A DNA stretch of 64,000 nt from Sclerodactyla briareus (taxonomy: Eukaryota; Echinodermata; Holothuroidea; Dendrochirotida; Sclerodactylidae). Below the pieces are notes generated by a model, which made no database searches, had not been told where the DNA came from, and was given only the letters and a program-made list of their open reading frames with translations. A program made the translations under genes and the position numbers. Positions 59,651 through 64,000 of this stretch are shown here, in pieces. The DNA is taken from contig JAODTK010002621.1 of assembly GCA_026419785.1 (NCBI GenBank), positions 280,001 to 344,000 of the forward strand, in the 5' to 3' direction. Each line of letters opens with the position of its first letter. Position 1 is the first letter of the stretch.

Positions 59651-60946
59651 GGTTGATTGTAGATATAGATAACACCACTTTCCTCTGATTATAAAATTCA
59701 GAAATGCAAATATAATTATACACTGTTGTGATTTCTGGTACAGTGTAATTTTAACAGCTTTCTCAGAGATGAGATATAAATAAAATATACATGTACCATA
59801 ATGCATGTTATACATACGTAAAAGATGATAGGATTAGCATAGTGAGTGGTTACAGTGCGACTATAATAAGCCACACTTTTTCACCACTGCATTGGACATT
59901 TCAACGCATGAATTATACCGTGGGGGAATTACAATGGGGAGAAATTGATCTACATATTTCTAGATGTTAAGTCTTGATCAAAACAAAAATATGGCTAAAT
60001 TCAGCAGCACCCGCAAACATGTGTGGCCTAGATGTATTCGAAGAACCCTTTTGCTGCAGTTTCCTCAAGTGCAATTAACATATGAAATATGGCTGATACC
60101 AGTGCCTGGAGGCATGAGCATATTCCTTGAACACATTTCCTGTTGTACTCTACATACTGACACAAGATCATTCAAAGGTTTGATCAGTCCACCCTAATTA
60201 TCCATAAATTAGCCTAATTAGGCTATACCTAGGCCTACTGTATTATTTTTTAAACAGCCCGCTATCATTCTCAACAGATAGGCCTCTAACTTACCAAGCG
60301 AAAACTCAACCCCGCATTTCCTGTACCAGTGTTGTTTTCTGCATGTTTGCTGAGCCACCCAGGCCATCTTACTGTTTCGAGTACTGCAACGTTTTCCCAG
60401 TCCCCGGTGTCGATTATCTGTTTTCCACCTGAGTTCGTCGTACGCGTAGCACATTCAGGCAGTTGCACATACGTCTATTGCTAGTCACAGAGATGGATAG
60501 AGTGAGGGTTGGCTCTGTTTTTGCATCCCAATTGAACGCGAGGTGCATGGTGGGAAATGAACCCAATAAAGATCGAAGCCTAGGCAGCAATTACAATTGA
60601 CTATGTACGCTAGGCAACAACGGCGGGTCAATTTTAATCATCGTTCTTTCGGACAACTCGTAGTATAACAATCTTCCGCTTGAAAAATATGGAGAAATAA
60701 CCCGAAGAATACAATAGTAAGCTTTTGGACGGCAAAATTTCGGATTGAATTTATTTCAAATGACGAAAACCAGTTGCGAAAGATGGGCACTACATACGTG
60801 TACGGCAATGAGTCCTGTACGTAGAGGCCTCACTAGCCAAGGCTATGTGCACTGCCTGACTGTGCTACGCTTACTACGAACTCAGGTGGTAAAAAGAAAT
60901 CGGCAACCGGTGACTGGGAAAACTTTGGCATTATCGAAACAGCACG
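59651..60946. other. Intergenic; probable 5' region of the exon at 60947
   Basis: AT-rich until about 60280, then moderately CpG-containing. CATGGTGGGAAATG (60547-60560) and GGCAACAACGGCGGG (60612-60626) could be promoter or 5'-UTR sequence. No TATA box is convincing. Confidence 0.3.
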
Positions 60947-61021
60947 ATGACTAGCAACTCAGCCAAACTGCAGAAACAATCTGTGACCTGGTTACAAGAA
61001 ATGCGGGGTTCGTTTTCGCCG
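60947..61021 (+). CDS. Candidate start-codon exon (25 codons) of an unidentified gene
   Basis: The ATG at 60947 (A at -3) gives MTSNSAKLQKQSVTWLQEM then RGSFSP. A good donor, GTAAGC, starts at 61022 immediately after a complete codon (phase 0). The frame is free of stops and indels, unlike most of the window. The next exon could not be found, so the product is unknown. Confidence 0.35.
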
Positions 61022-61022
61022 G

Positions 61023-63047
61023 TAAGCTTATAGTTACAAGTGACCAAGCTAGAGAGCCTATCTGTGACATGTATAGCGGCCTTTTACAAAATAATACATA
61101 GCCCGATAGGTATCAGCCTGATTAGGATAATTTGATGATAATTCAGGGTTGGACTGATCAAACCTTCAACTGATGTTGTGTCAGCTGAGTATATTACAAC
61201 AGAGCATGTTCAAGAATATGCTCGCCTCCACACAAGACTCCTCATGCGCGCGGCACTTGCATCAGCCATATTTCACTGCCACTCGTTAACTGTACTTGAG
61301 GAGACTGCCAAGGTTCTTTGATGACCTCTATTAACACATTTTTTGACCTGTGCTGCTTGATTGTTAACCATATTTTTGTTCGATCGAGACACTGACATCA
61401 TGTACATAAAATCAAATGCATCCACCTGGCTGATCATCAACAGACACAAATCGACAGGAATCAAAGGTGGGAAAACTCTAATGATGCTGTTCAACATTAG
61501 TGATCACAAGGTCAATAGCCTGTTGAACAGATTCTTGCTTGAATGTTTAATGTCTTTCGAGCCAGACCCTTTTTTTTTACCTCATGCATAATATACCATA
61601 CCTACTCGGAAGTTGTTATATTTTATTTTCTACGATTTATACTTTTTTATTAATTATTTGAAATATATTTGAAACTTAGGAATCTTGGTATGAGGATTGA
61701 TATGTTGATATCAATATTTTCTCAAGTAATCATTGATTACCTGAGGACCCTTAATGTGTAGCCCATGTATGTGCCATACTTGTATAGTATGGTTGATATA
61801 GGCTATAAGCCTACCACACCCTTTTGGTTTTTGTTCGAGGAAATGACTATTTCCCCTTTTGCATATTCATAACTATTAAGAAAATGGCTTTTTTTGCTTT
61901 CAGGAAATGATTCACCCAAAGGACCTGCAATTTATTAAGAGGAATTTGCTGATTAAAAAAAAACCAAGATTAATTATTTTCAAACCTCTACTTGTCCCAT
62001 TTTTAACATCTATTATGCAAATTAATAGTACTCGATTTAACCTCTAATTTCTTTCTCCGCATAGTAATTTCCCCACTGTAAATATTCAATGCAGTGAACT
62101 GTCCACCATATTGGTCTGGTATTAGTGTTGTTTTTTATAGTCACTGTACCGCTCACTATGCAATCTATTTCTCCAATTAGTATAACATACCTGTTCTAGG
62201 TATATTTTTGTTTATCTCATCATCAATAAATATGTTAAAATACCTGTACCATAATCACAACAGTGTATAATTATCATTTGCTTTCCTGTATTATTTCATA
62301 ATCCAAGTGAAGTGTTGTTATCTAATACTACAATCACCCTAATATGAGAGGATCACTCCCAATGCGCAAGCAGTCTTCCTGTTTTGGAGTGTTTTCTAGC
62401 GGCCTTTGACTCCCAAGCACTGCTCACAAAGTTCCTTAGGTTTGCAGTGACTGATGCTTCATAGTTCAGAAACAAGTTTATAAGAGGTAAATTAACATTT
62501 TACTACTGACTGATCAAGGAGTAAATAGAAAGGCAGCACGAAGAGTCCTAACGAGAAGTGCTTTTTTTTTTTGGTGCAAACGTTACAGCCTTTACAACAA
62601 CATGCTTACCCACTCTGCCTCCCGTTTTGATTAGATCAATGTTGGTGATTTTTTGCATGTTATGCCTATACTGCGGGCTGGCCCCCCTTGCAGCCTTGTT
62701 CAGACATTTACATTCAGACTGATTATATCACTTTATAGGCAGACAAGCGCGACATGAACATGCATTTGTTTCATCTCACTCGAGTCTATGGCACCTATGA
62801 TGGTTTTGTACAGTGCCTTCACCACTGAGATAATGCCCACCAGCTAATTAGTCCTTAACATAACCTGACCAAAGAAATTAAATTAAATATATGGCATCAT
62901 CTTTTACATGACCCTTGCCTGTACACTATAAGAAATATATGGTTTCTTTTTACCAGATGTGACTCACAATTTTTGTTGTTGTCCACCAATAAACTTACTG
63001 AATACATAATTGCTCAATCTTCCCCCATTTACTTTTGAATGATTGCA
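61023..63047. other. No recognisable exon; AT-rich
   Basis: Probably intron or intergenic DNA. Open frames at 61273-61591 exist on both strands without a known domain. Confidence 0.35.
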
Positions 63048-64000
63048 GGGGCGTCGGAGCGTTTTCGAAAAAGTGGAGGGAACACAATCGAAATGCAATA
63101 CCATCTCCGCGGAGCGCCACTATTAGTTTGCGCGGAGGGCACTAATAAAATTGCAGATTTTCCTAACTCAGATCTACGGAAACAACCCTTGCCAAGCTCA
63201 TAGCACACATTACAATGTTTATTTGAGTAAAAGACCAAAAAGTCGTCATTGTGCATATTAAAGGATTTACCGAGTATCACATCAAATGTTTTTTTTTTAT
63301 CTTATTACCTTTTTTACCTCTGGCTCGCTTTGTTTGCGTTGGATCTAGGGTGTCTACCGAACGTTCTCTGGTGAGATCGAAGGGAAAGCAATAGGCGTAT
63401 CGGACCACTCAAATTTTGGGGAAGAAAATTGTACCCAATCTTACAAGTCGGTCATTGGAGCACTACCCGGCGCGCGTGGAGCGGCGAAAAAATCAGGTTT
63501 TCTCTGGCATTTTTTCGAAATACCTGCGAAAAATCAGGCATTTTTCCACTTTGCTTTTTCCTTCCCTTGTTTCCACGAATTTTCACTCGAATTTTCCCAT
63601 CTCAGAAGAATGGGGGGGGGGGGTGCAAGTATGCCCCAAGGCCTCTGCATTAAGCGGGTGAACGAAATGCATTTCGAAGCATTTACATCGCATATTTGCC
63701 TACCAAGCCTGGAAGAAACACGCCATGCGCGCGAACACTTGAACAATTATGCACTTTTGGCTATTCGATCAAATTCGAGAATTCTGTATAAAAAGCGTGT
63801 GTAAATCCTTCCATTCGTGGCCCTAGTCGGGGGGGGGGGGTGGCCGGGGGTCCAGATCTTCACCTTGGGGGGGGGGGGGTGTCGTACTGTAATAAGTGAC
63901 TAAGACTATCCCAACGCGATTATTGTTTTGGTTAGACAAAATTGAATTCGTTTAGAGTGATACAAAATCGGGGGCATGTGCCTATTATTTTATTACGGTC
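63048..64000 (+). mobile_element. ~1-kb non-autonomous repeat, copy 2 (runs off window)
   Basis: Starts at GGGGCGTCGGAGCG and follows copy 1 (47935-48916) landmark by landmark up to TATTACGGTC at the window end, where copy 1 still has about 90 bases to go. It contains the inverted palindromic module at 63098-63187 and G-run expansions at 63611, 63829 and 63867. Confidence 0.75.
63098..63187 (-). repeat. Palindromic module, copy i (inside the ~1-kb repeat)
   Basis: ACCATCTCCGCGGAGCGCCAC, then TTTGCGCGGAGGGC and, at the expected distance, CAGATCTACGGAAACAACC. The palindrome is more diverged than in copy h. Confidence 0.75.

Overview
The window reads as non-model animal (metazoan) nuclear DNA. 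Genes are sparse and split by GT/AG introns, CCP/sushi exons are present, several fossil non-LTR retrotransposons (LINEs) and a hAT transposase tail are visible, and microsatellites, long G/C homopolymers and dispersed palindromic repeats abound. The frequent TAGGCCTA-type palindromes and the repeat style suggest a marine invertebrate deuterostome (an echinoderm would fit), but no feature proves the taxon. No prokaryotic gene organisation, rRNA, convincing tRNA or CRISPR array was seen. Almost every recognisable reading frame is interrupted by single-base indels. In the tandem duplication at 16-19.7 kb the two copies also differ largely by 1-2 base indels. Some of the apparent 'pseudogene' damage may therefore be long-read consensus error.

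Layout. 1-2 kb: 5' part of a minus-strand LINE (family A) cut by the window edge. 4.3-20.7 kb: a plus-strand region with pieces of secreted/membrane-protein genes. It holds a C-terminal transmembrane exon at 5.7 kb, two degenerate sushi exons at 9.3 and 10.1 kb, and a paralogous transmembrane exon at 16.4 kb that is copied again at 18.6 kb by a tandem duplication with a 6-bp microhomology joint. A hAT fragment (11.2-11.7 kb), a plus-strand LINE (13.4-15.1 kb) and palindromic modules lie between them. 22.6-24.3 kb: second family-A LINE. 29.1-31.3 kb: the best-preserved gene, a minus-strand apparently intronless glycoside hydrolase family 31 gene of the MYORG/KIAA1161 type, near full length but frameshifted. 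36-41 kb: hairpins, a LINE tail, a TIR element and palindromic modules. 41.1-45.2 kb: the most complete family-A LINE. 46-54 kb: a repeat-dense stretch with a 430-bp A/C-only tract, a ~1-kb non-autonomous repeat and a VNTR. 55.4-56.8 kb: another LINE reverse transcriptase and a minisatellite. 57-61 kb: unique-looking DNA with two candidate plus-strand coding exons, one encoding a type II signal anchor and one a start-codon exon with a consensus donor, separated by a TA-flanked MITE. 63-64 kb: another copy of the ~1-kb repeat running off the end.

The most unusual signal is an ~85-bp module with a GC-rich palindromic core. I find nine copies in both orientations, some free-standing and some embedded in the ~1-kb repeat. 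No coordinated multi-gene system could be demonstrated.
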